From 13-1-40CM-64-14 sp036393975 (GTDB lineage Bacteria > Sysuimicrobiota > Sysuimicrobiia > Sysuimicrobiales > Kaftiobacteriaceae), in the NCBI GenBank assembly GCA_036393975.1, contig DASWFZ010000135.1, positions 1-9,958 on the forward strand: DNA of 9,958 nucleotides. Direction: 5' to 3'. Shown here piece by piece: positions 1-7,360 of this stretch; the stretch's first letter is position 1; each line of letters starts with the position of its first letter. The notes beneath the pieces were generated by a model, which was given only the letters and a program-made list of their open reading frames with translations, was not told where the DNA came from and made no database searches. Position numbers and translations under genes: made by a program.

Positions 1-3000
1 AGGACAGGGATCAAGAACAACGTCAAGAACGTCGACACTGACAGACCTCCGATGACCGCACGGGCGAGTGGTGTATTGGTCTCGCTGCCTTCGCCTAACC
101 CCAGCGCCATCGGAGCCAGCCCGAGGATGGTCGCCAGCGCGGTCATCAGAATCGGCCGCAGCCGCCGTCGCCCTGCTTCGAGCACGGCGTCACGGGGCGT
201 CAGTCCCTGCTGTTGCAGCCGATTCGAGTAGTCGACCAACAGGATCCCGTTGCTCACCACGATCCCCACCATGGTGATCACGCCCATGAAGGACATGATC
301 GACAGGGTCACGTGGGTGAGGAGCAGCATCCAGATCACCCCAATCAGTCCCAGCGGCACCGTGAACATAATCACTAACGGGTCCACCAGCGACTGAAACT
401 GCGAGGCCATGATCATGTAGACAAGCATCAGGGCCAGCGCACTGGCCAGGCCCAGGCTGCCGAACGCGCTTTGTTGCTGCTCCGTCTGCCCCGCGAGATG
501 GTAGGTGAACCCGGACGGCCACGCGATGCGGTCGAGCCGCTGGGCGATCTCGGTCGACACCGCACCCAGCGGCCGGTCGACCACGTTCGCGGTCACATCG
601 ATCACCCGCTGCTGGTTCTTGCGGTTGATCTGCAGCGGCTCGCTGCCCAACGAGACGGTGGCCACTTCGCGCAGGAGAATCGCCGTCCGGCCCGCAGACT
701 GTCCGCCAACTGCAACCGGATCTGCCAGCGTCAGCAGCGGCACGTTATTCAGATCTTCCGGATGCGTGCGGTACCGGTCCATCAACCGCGTCACAATCCC
801 GTACTGCGCCCCCGTCTGAGGGTCGATCAATTGGCTCGCCGTCCCCACATTGCCCGACATGGCCATGGTAATCGCGCGCGCAACGTCTGTCGTTGAGAGC
901 TTGAGCAGGGCCGCCTTCTGGGTGTCGACCTGCACGGTGAATGCGGGATACTGCCCGCGGGGGACGACGCGCACGTCAGCGGTCCCCGGCGTCTGGGCCA
1001 CGGCGGCGGCGACCTGGGTGGCGAGCGGCTGGGCGAGGGTCTGATCGTAGCCCAGGACCTGCACGTCGATCGGGGCCGCCGCGCCGATATTCACGATGTT
1101 GCGCTGGAGCCCACCGACTGAGACGAAGTACTGCACCCCGGGGAACTTCCCGTCTAGCGCCCGGCGGACCCGGGCGGCCAGCTCGTCCGTTGACGCCTGC
1201 CGTGCCGCCGGTGGAATCAGGCGAACGTTGACCTGCGCGTAATTGGACCCGGCGTTGCCTCCAAATGCGAATCCCCCCGCCGCCCCAGCGTTCGTGGTCA
1301 TCGTGTTGATGTACTGGCGTGGGACGACCTGCTGGATAATCTGTGCGACGTTTTCCGCCGTGGCGGAGGTGACTTGGACGGCTGTGCCCTGCGGCTCTTG
1401 CACCTGGACCTCAATCTGGCTCTCGTCGGTGGCCGGGAAGAACTCGGAACCGATGAAGCGTGCGGCGGCTAGCGAGACGACGAGGAGGGCGGTGATGCTG
1501 AGGACGACCCGGCGGGGGCGCCGCAGTGCCACGTCGAGGATCCGCTGGTACCCGGTGTCCAGGCGACTCATCAGATCCTCGCTCGACCGCTCCAGGCGAG
1601 CCATGACTCGCCCCACCGCACTGCGGGGCTCGTCAGGCTCCCCATCTGGCTTGCGCGCGCGGAGGAGCCGCAGGCTCAAGACCGGATCGACGGTCATCGA
1701 GACCAGGTAGGAGGCGGACATCGCGAACACGATGGTGAGAGACATCGGCACGAAGAGCCGACGGGCGACCCCGGTCAAGAACACGACGGGGAAGAAGACG
1801 GCCACGGTCGTCGCCGTCGAGGCGAAGACTGCCGTCCCTACCTCGTGCGTCGCGTCTAAGACTGCCTGCAGCACCGAGATGCCCGGGCGCGCCAGGTGCC
1901 GGGTGATATTCTCCCGCACCACGATCGCGTCGTCGACTAAGCGGCCGATCGCCAAGGTAAGCCCGCCCAGCGTGAACACATTTAGGGTCTGGCCCGTGAA
2001 GTAGAGCAGGATCAGCGCAGTGGCTACCGACAGCGGCAGGCCGATGCCGATAATGAACAGGTTCCAAAGGTTGGGGAGAAAGACCAGGATCACGACGAAG
2101 GTCAAGAACCCTCCGATCAGCGCTTCTCTGGTGAGGCTCTGAATCGCGGCTCGGATGTAGGTGGACTGGTCGAACGCGATGCGCATCGCCACGCCCGGGG
2201 GCAACCCGGTCAGGCGCGGGAGGGCCGCACGCAGGGCGTTGACGACCCCGACGATGTTGGCGCTTGGCTGCCGCACCACGCCCATGGTGATCCCCGGCTG
2301 CCCGTTCACCTTCACGATCTGCGTCTGGTCTGCGGCGGCGTCTGCCACATCGGCAATGTCGGCAATGTGCACGGCGACCCCATTCTTTGACGTCAACACG
2401 ACTTGCCGGATGGCCGTCACGTCTCGCAGCAGCGTCGGCACCTTCAACTGGAAGTCGATCTGCGAGTTCCGAAGGCTCCCGGACGGAAGGAGCGCATTGT
2501 AACGCCGCACCGCGTTGTCCACGTCCGGCAAGCTCAACCCAACTGCAGCGAGCCGCTGCGGGTCGACGTTGATGTTGAACTGGCGCACCAAGCCTCCGTT
2601 CACAAAGGCCGTCGAGACACCGGGCAGCCGCTCCAACTGGGGCTCGATCGTATCCGTGGCAAGCTGGTACAGTTGCCGCGCATCCAGGCCCGGGGCGGAC
2701 ACCACGACCTGGGCCACGGGAATGTTCGAGATGTCAAACTTCAGGACTGAGGGCTGGGTGACGCCGTCGGGCAGGCTCCGAGCAATCCGCTGAACGTTCT
2801 GAATAATCTCGACCTCGGGGACGTTGAGGTCAGTCCCCCAGTCGAACCACACCTGGACCGTACTGGCGCCGCGCCGCGAGGTGGACAAGATCTGCTGCAC
2901 CCCCGCCACCCGCGTGACCGCCTGCTCAAGGGGATAGGTTACAGCGCGCTCCACGTCTTCCGGGGAAGCTCCACTATAGCCCGTGGCCACGGTGATGGCC

Positions 3001-3128
3001 GGGACGGTGATGTTCGGAAACAGATCCACCGGCAGACGGGCCAACGCAATCTGGCTCAGCACTACCGCCGCGATGCAGACCATGAGCACCAGAATCGGAT
3101 TGCGGACTGCTGCGCGTGTTAGGAACAT
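1..3128 (-). CDS. RND efflux transporter permease (HAE-1/AcrB-like), C-terminus cut by window edge
   Basis: Proton-driven inner-membrane exporter that takes substrates from the periplasm or outer leaflet and passes them to an adaptor and an outer-membrane channel. One uninterrupted frame of 1042 codons runs from ATG at 3128 to the window edge. AcrB has about 1050 residues, so only the end of the last membrane helix and the tail are missing. Seen: an N-terminal TM1 (residues about 10-30) followed by LPVDLFPNITVPAI, the TM4 motif LVDDAIVV with paired aspartates D399/D400 (equivalent to AcrB D407/D408), and the TM11 motif RLRPILMT with R991. TM10 reads GIVVSNGILLVDY, with serine where AcrB has the relay lysine K940. 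It starts 7 bp after the adaptor stop, so the two are co-translated. Substrates cannot be read from sequence; the MarR and dioxygenase neighbours suggest aromatic or quinone compounds. The family is certain, the substrate is not. Confidence 0.95.
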   Translation of the reverse strand, partial: MFLTRAAVRNPILVLMVCIAAVVLSQIALARLPVDLFPNITVPAITVATGYSGASPEDVERAVTYPLEQAVTRVAGVQQILSTSRRGASTVQVWFDWGTDLNVPEVEIIQNVQRIARSLPDGVTQPSVLKFDISNIPVAQVVVSAPGLDARQLYQLATDTIEPQLERLPGVSTAFVNGGLVRQFNINVDPQRLAAVGLSLPDVDNAVRRYNALLPSGSLRNSQIDFQLKVPTLLRDVTAIRQVVLTSKNGVAVHIADIADVADAAADQTQIVKVNGQPGITMGVVRQPSANIVGVVNALRAALPRLTGLPPGVAMRIAFDQSTYIRAAIQSLTREALIGGFLTFVVILVFLPNLWNLFIIGIGLPLSVATALILLYFTGQTLNVFTLGGLTLAIGRLVDDAIVVRENITRHLARPGISVLQAVLDATHEVGTAVFASTATTVAVFFPVVFLTGVARRLFVPMSLTIVFAMSASYLVSMTVDPVLSLRLLRARKPDGEPDEPRSAVGRVMARLERSSEDLMSRLDTGYQRILDVALRRPRRVVLSITALLVVSLAAARFIGSEFFPATDESQIEVQVQEPQGTAVQVTSATAENVAQIIQQVVPRQYINTMTTNAGAAGGFAFGGNAGSNYAQVNVRLIPPAARQASTDELAARVRRALDGKFPGVQYFVSVGGLQRNIVNIGAAAPIDVQVLGYDQTLAQPLATQVAAAVAQTPGTADVRVVPRGQYPAFTVQVDTQKAALLKLSTTDVARAITMAMSGNVGTASQLIDPQTGAQYGIVTRLMDRYRTHPEDLNNVPLLTLADPVAVGGQSAGRTAILLREVATVSLGSEPLQINRKNQQRVIDVTANVVDRPLGAVSTEIAQRLDRIAWPSGFTYHLAGQTEQQQSAFGSLGLASALALMLVYMIMASQFQSLVDPLVIMFTVPLGLIGVIWMLLLTHVTLSIMSFMGVITMVGIVVSNGILLVDYSNRLQQQGLTPRDAVLEAGRRRLRPILMTALATILGLAPMALGLGEGSETNTPLARAVIGGLSVSTFLTLFLIPV

Positions 3129-3135
3129 CGGCCGC

Positions 3136-4359
3136 TCACCGTTGCGCCGGCGCCGTTCTCACCGGGCCGCCTTCGCGGACCATTTCGGTTCCGCGAAACA
3201 CAATGACCTCATCCGGACTCACGCCTCCGGTAATCTCCACCATCGAGGCGGTCGTCGCCCCGGTCATCACCGCCCGCCGGGATACCTTGCCATCTGCCAC
3301 GACCCACACGAATTGCTGATCGCCCACCGTCGTGAGCGCCGACAGCGGCACCACGTATGCCCGGCGCAGGGCCCCTGTCAGGCGCACCCGCGCATACATC
3401 CCGGGCCGCACGGCGTGGTCGGCGTTCTCTAGGTCGATCTCCACCTGCACCGTCCGCGTATCCGGATCAACCCCGCCGGCAATCCGCGTCACAGCGCCGA
3501 GGAAGGTGCGGCCGGGAAAAGCATCCACACCGATCTCCGCGAGCATGCCCCGGCGGATGGCACTCATGTCCGCCTCGGTCACGTTCACGAGGACCGCGAC
3601 GTTGTCGAGATCGGCAATCGAGAGAATCGGGGTGCCGCCACTGGGGGTCACGTAGGCGCCGGGATCGAGCGTCCGACTCACTACGATGCCAGACCATGGC
3701 GCCCGGATAGTGGCGCTCGCCTGGGCCAGCTTGGCGCTTTGCAACGCGGCATCAGCTCCATCGATCTCCGCTTGGGCCGCGCTCACCTGCGATTCGGCCG
3801 CATCGAGGTTGGCTCGTGTAGTCTGGAGATCGCCTGTGGCGTTGTCGACCGCCTGCTGCGAGATGAGGCCGTCTTGGAGGAGGCCCGATACCCGGGTGAA
3901 GTTTGCCTGAGCCACGGTGAGTTGGGCCTTCGCGCGACCGACAGCCGCCCGGGCGTTCAAGAGGTCAGCATCCGCCCGGCGGCGAGCAGCGATTGCGCTG
4001 AGAACCTGCGCGTCAAGTTGGGAGTGCTCCACCACGGCGACGACTTGATCGGGGAGCACGAGGTCGCCAGGCCTGACCGTCACGGTTTCCAAGTAACCAG
4101 CCACTTTCGAGACCACCGCAGTGCCGCGCAACGAGATCACAGACGCCGTCAGGGACAGCGTCAACGGGAGCTGGGTGGGCACGAGCCGGCCGACGGCAAC
4201 CGTCGGACCGAGGATCTGAGTACCTCCAGACACCTGAGCACCTGTAAGCTGCAGTCTCTGTGCGGTTTGCGCCTCTCGAGAACGCACCAGGGCTGCCGCC
4301 GCTACGGCGGCGAGCAACACGATGCCCGCGGCCATCCACCAGGTTCTCCGTCGCTTCAC
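3136..4359 (-). CDS. RND efflux periplasmic adaptor (membrane fusion protein, HlyD/AcrA type)
   Basis: 407-residue adaptor that would join the downstream RND permease to an outer-membrane channel. It has a basic N-terminus (KRRR) and one hydrophobic segment (residues about 8-24) with no lipobox cysteine, so it is probably anchored by an uncleaved helix rather than a lipid. The order is typical: a first lipoyl half (about 78-115, VSKVAGYLETVTVRPGDLV), an alanine/glutamine-rich coiled-coil hairpin (about 117-214), a second lipoyl half (about 215-250, IRAPWSGIVVSRTLDPGAYV), a beta-barrel (about 251-330) and a membrane-proximal domain (about 335-395). The start is GTG at 4359. A GGGAG ribosome-binding site at 4369-4373 lies 9 nt upstream, and the GTG overlaps the marR stop as GTGA, so translation is probably coupled. 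The family is clear. Confidence 0.95.
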   Translation of the reverse strand: MKRRRTWWMAAGIVLLAAVAAAALVRSREAQTAQRLQLTGAQVSGGTQILGPTVAVGRLVPTQLPLTLSLTASVISLRGTAVVSKVAGYLETVTVRPGDLVLPDQVVAVVEHSQLDAQVLSAIAARRRADADLLNARAAVGRAKAQLTVAQANFTRVSGLLQDGLISQQAVDNATGDLQTTRANLDAAESQVSAAQAEIDGADAALQSAKLAQASATIRAPWSGIVVSRTLDPGAYVTPSGGTPILSIADLDNVAVLVNVTEADMSAIRRGMLAEIGVDAFPGRTFLGAVTRIAGGVDPDTRTVQVEIDLENADHAVRPGMYARVRLTGALRRAYVVPLSALTTVGDQQFVWVVADGKVSRRAVMTGATTASMVEITGGVSPDEVIVFRGTEMVREGGPVRTAPAQR

Positions 4360-4904
4360 GGACTTGAGCTCCCTCGTCCTACAGCCGCCCGAGGGCGCGG
4401 AAGCGAGTGCTCCGGGGGTCGGCGACCGCTGGCGGCAGTTCTGCGCCGCCGCGATGGACTGCCGGAGTTCTCCGCTGCGACAATCCGCGCCAGAGCGTCG
4501 TACCCGCGGTGGAGCGCTTCCAACTCATCGGTGTTCATGCGCTGCAGCCAATGCCGGAACCGCGTGCGCCATACGCCCCGCAACCGCTCGTGCAGTTGCT
4601 GGCCCTTCTTCGTGAGGCGTACCAGCATACGGCGGCGATCGGTCGGGTCCTCAGTCCGCTGGGCGAGTCCGCCCTGGACGAGGCGGTCGACCAACTGGCT
4701 GGCGGTTGGTTGGCTGATCTTCAAGACGTCGGCGATCTGAGTAATCGTGGCGGGAGTGTGGTAGGCCAGCGTGCGCAGACCCTTCACCTGAGACATCGTG
4801 AGCTCGAGGTCAATCCAGGCCGGTGCGGCGAGCGCGGAGGTCGCCTGAAAGACCGTGGATCGGGCCTTGAGGATTTCGTCGATTAGCTCGGCGCGTTGCT
4901 GCAT
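4356..4904 (-). CDS. MarR-family transcriptional regulator with Arg-rich C-terminal tail
   Basis: Winged-helix repressor, first gene of the marR-adaptor-RND operon, so probably an autorepressor of the pump. Numbered from ATG at 4904 (182 aa): helices for dimerisation at the N-terminus, a recognition helix around 64-77 (SQPTASQLVDRLVQ), and the wing with the family signature DPTDRRR (about 86-92) followed by MLVRLT. After residue about 147 comes a Ser/Arg/Pro-rich tail of some 36 residues that ordinary MarR proteins (about 140-160 aa) lack. There is no cysteine anywhere, so thiol-based sensing is excluded. The frame is open to a TTG at 4961 and an ATG at 4949, but a strong promoter overlaps those codons, so I prefer ATG 4904 (GTG 4907 and GTG 4913 also possible). 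Family certain; start and ligand uncertain. The divergent dioxygenase suggests a phenol or quinone ligand, as in MhqR. Confidence 0.9.
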   Translation of the reverse strand: MQQRAELIDEILKARSTVFQATSALAAPAWIDLELTMSQVKGLRTLAYHTPATITQIADVLKISQPTASQLVDRLVQGGLAQRTEDPTDRRRMLVRLTKKGQQLHERLRGVWRTRFRHWLQRMNTDELEALHRGYDALARIVAAENSGSPSRRRRTAASGRRPPEHSLPRPRAAVGRGSSSP

Positions 4905-4932
4905 CACGAGCACACCCGGGGGGACGGGCGCC

Positions 4933-4961
4933 ACGTTATCAGACTGCATTGTACTTGTCAA
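4933..4961 (-). promoter_or_regulatory. Predicted sigma70-type promoter of the marR-adaptor-RND operon
   Basis: On the minus strand a perfect -35 hexamer TTGACA (4961-4956) is followed by a 17-nt spacer and TAACGT (4938-4933). That hexamer keeps the three most conserved -10 positions (T, A and final T) and is preceded by an extended -10 TG at 4941-4940. Transcription would start near 4927, giving a leader of only about 20 nt before ATG 4904. The region is AT-rich against a GC-rich background. Confidence 0.55.
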
Positions 4962-4962
4962 T
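4948..4962. promoter_or_regulatory. Candidate MarR operator, inverted repeat ATTG-N7-CAAT
   Basis: Four-base arms ATTG (4948-4951) and CAAT (4959-4962) are separated by 7 nt, the size and TTG/CAA style often seen at MarR sites. It covers the -35 box of the marR promoter. On the plus strand it contains TTGTCA (4955-4960), a possible -35 for the dioxygenase, with a weak -10 CACTAT 18 nt further on (4979-4984). One protein bound here could silence both directions. The arms are short, so this is tentative. Confidence 0.35.
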
Positions 4963-5084
4963 ATATTCGATCATTTCACACTATCTCCCGACCGTCGTCC
5001 GGGGAGGAGGCGGCACGCCCCCCGGCTCTCCTGGGGCCAAGGTTACCCGGAATGATGTGGTGCCATGGCGCGTTGGGCGGGGAA

Positions 5085-5119
5085 GGTGCATCGCCCCAGC
5101 ACGCGAAGCGTGATGCACC
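5085..5119 (+). promoter_or_regulatory. Nested hairpin in the leader of the dioxygenase gene
   Basis: Outer arms GGTGCAT (5085-5091) and ATGCACC (5113-5119) pair perfectly. Inside them CACGC (5100-5104) and GCGTG (5108-5112) form a second perfect stem closed by a GAA loop, with an 8-nt bulge on the left side only. It ends 24 nt before the ATG at 5144. It has no T-tract, so it is not an obvious terminator. It could be an RNA leader element or a DNA operator. Confidence 0.45.
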
Positions 5120-5143
5120 GACCGAGAGGGATGTGAGCCGTCC

Positions 5144-6196
5144 ATGAGCGAGCAGAGGAAGCAGTTGGAGGGGATTCACCACGTCACCGCGATCGCCGGT
5201 GATCCGCAAGAGAACGTCGATTTCTATATCGGCATCCTGGGTCTGCGCCTGGTCAAACGCTCCGTGAACCAAGACGATCCGGGGACCTATCACCTCTTCT
5301 ATGCAGACGCCGTCGGGACCCCAGGAACGGATCTGACCTTTTTCACGTGGCCCGGAGCACGCCATGGGCGAACGGGAGCGGGTCAGGCCGTAACAGTGTC
5401 GCTCGCGGTTCCTCCCGACGCGCTGTCGTACTGGACGAACCGGTTCGCCGAACACCGCATCGCCTTTGAAGGTCCTCAGCGGCGATTCGACGAGGACGTA
5501 CTTGCGTTTTCGGACGTGCACGGTCTGGCCGTCGAACTCGTAGCCGCTCCTGACGCCCTGGCGCGCCGGTGGCAGTACTGGGCGGATGGACCGGTGCCTG
5601 CCGAATACGCCATCCGAGGCATCCATGGGGTCACCGTGCAAGAACGCGCGGAAACGCCGACGATGCCCTTTCTCACCGTGCCCCTCGGATTTCATTTGAC
5701 GAATGAGACCAACCAGCGGAAGCGCTTTACCGTCGGCACGGGAGGATCCGGAGCACATCTGGACGTGATCGTGGACCCGACCACCCCCCGCGGGCAGGTC
5801 GCGGTCGGCACGATCCATCACGTGGCGTGGCGGACACCTGACGACGACCAGCAGCGTCACTGGTGGCAAGAGATCCAGGGGCTGGGTGTGTCCATCAGCG
5901 AGATCATCGATCGATTCTGGTTCCACTCGATCTACTTCCGCGAGCCCGGCGGTGTGCTCTTTGAGATCGCCACCGACGGGCCGGGGTTCAGCGTCGACGA
6001 AGCGACAGACGATCTCGGGACGCGGCTCGTGCTGCCCCCCCGTGGCTGGAGCCCCGGCGCGCACAGATTGAACGCGCGCTGCCCCCGATTGACCTCTCCC
6101 GGGCACTCCGAGAGGTGCGCACGGGAGCGCGCGCCTGACCTCGGGCTGCACGCCGCCGCACGATGGCGAGCGGCCTGCCTACCCTTTCGCGGGTGA
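5144..6196 (+). CDS. VOC-family ring-cleaving dioxygenase (MhqO/MhqE-like), C-terminus frameshifted
   Basis: Predicted cytosolic metal-dependent extradiol-type enzyme that opens hydroquinone or catechol-like rings. Two tandem VOC (glyoxalase-fold) modules are visible. The first opens with GIHHVTAIAGD; the second carries TIHHVAWRT and ends with IYFREPGGVLFEIATD. The expected 2-His-1-carboxylate metal ligands are H13, H226 and E274 (assigned from family pattern). ATG 5144 is preceded by a weak GTGAG ribosome-binding site. As it stands the frame gives 350 aa, but after LVLPP (residue 299) it loses all family likeness. The -1 frame then reads WLEPRRAQIERALPPIDL, the usual family ending, and stops with TGA at 6136-6138, giving about 331 aa. 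The slip maps to the C7 run at 6035-6041. The metal site lies before it, so activity may survive. It is divergent from marR, as in MhqR-type quinone responses. Family is certain; the true substrate is not. Confidence 0.9.
   Translation: MSEQRKQLEGIHHVTAIAGDPQENVDFYIGILGLRLVKRSVNQDDPGTYHLFYADAVGTPGTDLTFFTWPGARHGRTGAGQAVTVSLAVPPDALSYWTNRFAEHRIAFEGPQRRFDEDVLAFSDVHGLAVELVAAPDALARRWQYWADGPVPAEYAIRGIHGVTVQERAETPTMPFLTVPLGFHLTNETNQRKRFTVGTGGSGAHLDVIVDPTTPRGQVAVGTIHHVAWRTPDDDQQRHWWQEIQGLGVSISEIIDRFWFHSIYFREPGGVLFEIATDGPGFSVDEATDDLGTRLVLPPRGWSPGAHRLNARCPRLTSPGHSERCARERAPDLGLHAAARWRAACLPFRG
6035..6041 (+). other. C7 homopolymer where the dioxygenase frame breaks
   Basis: Seven consecutive C follow the leucine codon CTG at 6032-6034. 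Eight (LPPPWLEP) or five (LPPWLEP) would restore the frame that matches the family C-terminus and ends at 6138. A single missing C is the simplest explanation, by sequencing or assembly error, by mutation, or by slippage in a variable tract. Confidence 0.8.
6139..6178. other. Convergent gap between dioxygenase and histidine kinase, no terminator seen
   Basis: This is the space between the restored dioxygenase stop (TGA 6136-6138) and the kinase stop at 6179. It is GC-rich. I see only short imperfect pairings (GCCGC with GCGGC, 5 bp, long loop) and no T-run on either strand. In the frame as given, the dioxygenase runs through this gap and overlaps the kinase gene by 18 bp. Confidence 0.5.
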
Positions 6197-7360
6197 TGCC
6201 GGCAGCTGCACGATGAACCGGCTGCCCCCGGAGGGGCGATTCTCGGCGCGCACGCTGCCTCCGTGAACCTCGACCAACAGCTTCACGACCGCCAATCCCA
6301 TCCCGGTTCCCCCGCTGGCCCGCGACCGGGACGGGTCGACCCGGTAGAACGGTTCGAAGATGCGGGAGAGATCCTCAGCGGGAATCCCCGGGCCGTCGTC
6401 CTCTACTTCTACTGTCACCCACCGGTCCTGGTCGACTGTCGCTCCCCTCACGATCACCGTCACCTGCCCACCGGGGGGCGTGAACCGCACGGCATTGTGC
6501 AACAGGTTCTGCACAACTTGCCGCAGCCGATCGGGATCCACGGCGGCGGTCGTCTCCCCCTCCACACGCACGCTGGTCGAGACCTTGCGCTCGTCGGTCC
6601 ACACCTTCATCGCGTCCACCGACTCTTGACACAGGACCGCGAGGTCGACGGACCGCCGGCGAAGGCTCAACTGCCGGGCGTCGGCTAGGCTGAGATCGCG
6701 GAGATCAGTAATGAGTTGACTGAGCAGTGCGCTCTGGGTGTGCAAAGTGGCAATGAGATCCGGCGTTGGCGCGCGGACTCCATCTAGCATCGCTTCCAGA
6801 TTCCCTTCGATGATGGCTAGCGGTGTCCGCAGCTCGTGCGCGATGGCCGCGAGCAACTCTTGACGTTGTCGTTCACTCTCCCGCAGGCGGTGGGCCATGG
6901 AGTTGAACGCACTCGCGACGTCTTCGAGCTCGCCCACTCCGCGGGGGCCGACCTCTTGCTGAAAATCACCACCGGCGACTCGTGTCACCGCGTCGTGCAG
7001 TTCCTGTAGGGGGTGTGACAGTCGCCGGGCGAGCACAAGACCAACGGCGACGGCAAGCAGTCCGGCAGTCCCGCCCGCCAACCAGAGCGATCGATTGAAG
7101 TCGGCTTGAAACAGTCGCTGCGAGAGGACAAACAGCGGGGGATTAATGGCACGAAAGAATCCCTCGCGCACCATGACAGGCTGATCAGCGAGCCACGGCA
7201 CGTCCCCCCGTCGAATCCGTTCGTGGATTTCGGTAATTTCCCAGGCGTTGATCTCCCGCGCCCAAAAGGCGACCACGGCGACGGAGAGGAATGCGACGGC
7301 AACAAACGCGAGGGAGAGCTGGACGCGCAGCGACTGCGAGCGCGGCGGCGGGTTACCCAT
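6179..7360 (-). CDS. Sensor histidine kinase (HAMP, HisKA, HATPase_c; BaeS-like architecture)
   Basis: 393-residue membrane sensor that would phosphorylate the response regulator encoded just upstream. Domain order: TM1 about 14-33, a short extracytoplasmic segment of about 60 residues (34-92), TM2 about 93-111, HAMP about 112-163, HisKA with the H-box AIAHELRTPL (phospho-acceptor H175), then the ATPase domain. The ATPase has N-box QNLLHNAVRF (N285, N289), G1 DDGPGI (321-326), F-box IFEPFYR and G2 GTGMGL (351-356). All catalytic boxes are intact. ATG at 7360 overlaps the regulator stop by 8 bp (7353-7360), with no ribosome-binding site of its own, so translation is probably coupled to the regulator. 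The sensed signal is unknown; the small outer loop resembles envelope-stress sensors and the htrA neighbour agrees. Confidence 0.95.
   Translation of the reverse strand: MGNPPPRSQSLRVQLSLAFVAVAFLSVAVVAFWAREINAWEITEIHERIRRGDVPWLADQPVMVREGFFRAINPPLFVLSQRLFQADFNRSLWLAGGTAGLLAVAVGLVLARRLSHPLQELHDAVTRVAGGDFQQEVGPRGVGELEDVASAFNSMAHRLRESERQRQELLAAIAHELRTPLAIIEGNLEAMLDGVRAPTPDLIATLHTQSALLSQLITDLRDLSLADARQLSLRRRSVDLAVLCQESVDAMKVWTDERKVSTSVRVEGETTAAVDPDRLRQVVQNLLHNAVRFTPPGGQVTVIVRGATVDQDRWVTVEVEDDGPGIPAEDLSRIFEPFYRVDPSRSRASGGTGMGLAVVKLLVEVHGGSVRAENRPSGGSRFIVQLPASPAKG

Noticed and set aside
1633..2067. Minus-strand frame of 144 codons inside the RND gene
   Set aside because: It lies in a different frame from the RND exporter, whose conserved VDD motif at 1929-1934 is in the main frame.
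3739..4740. Long plus-strand open frame (333 codons) opposite the adaptor and marR genes
   Set aside because: It is antisense to two clearly recognisable genes, crosses their junction, and its Arg/Gly/Ser-rich translation has no family features; a GC-rich shadow.
4976..6151. Long minus-strand open frame (391 codons) opposite the dioxygenase
   Set aside because: It covers the divergent control region and the whole dioxygenase, whose VOC motifs are unmistakable; the translation has no recognisable domain.
6139..6178. Possible bidirectional terminator between the converging genes
   Set aside because: Only short imperfect pairings and no T-run on either strand.
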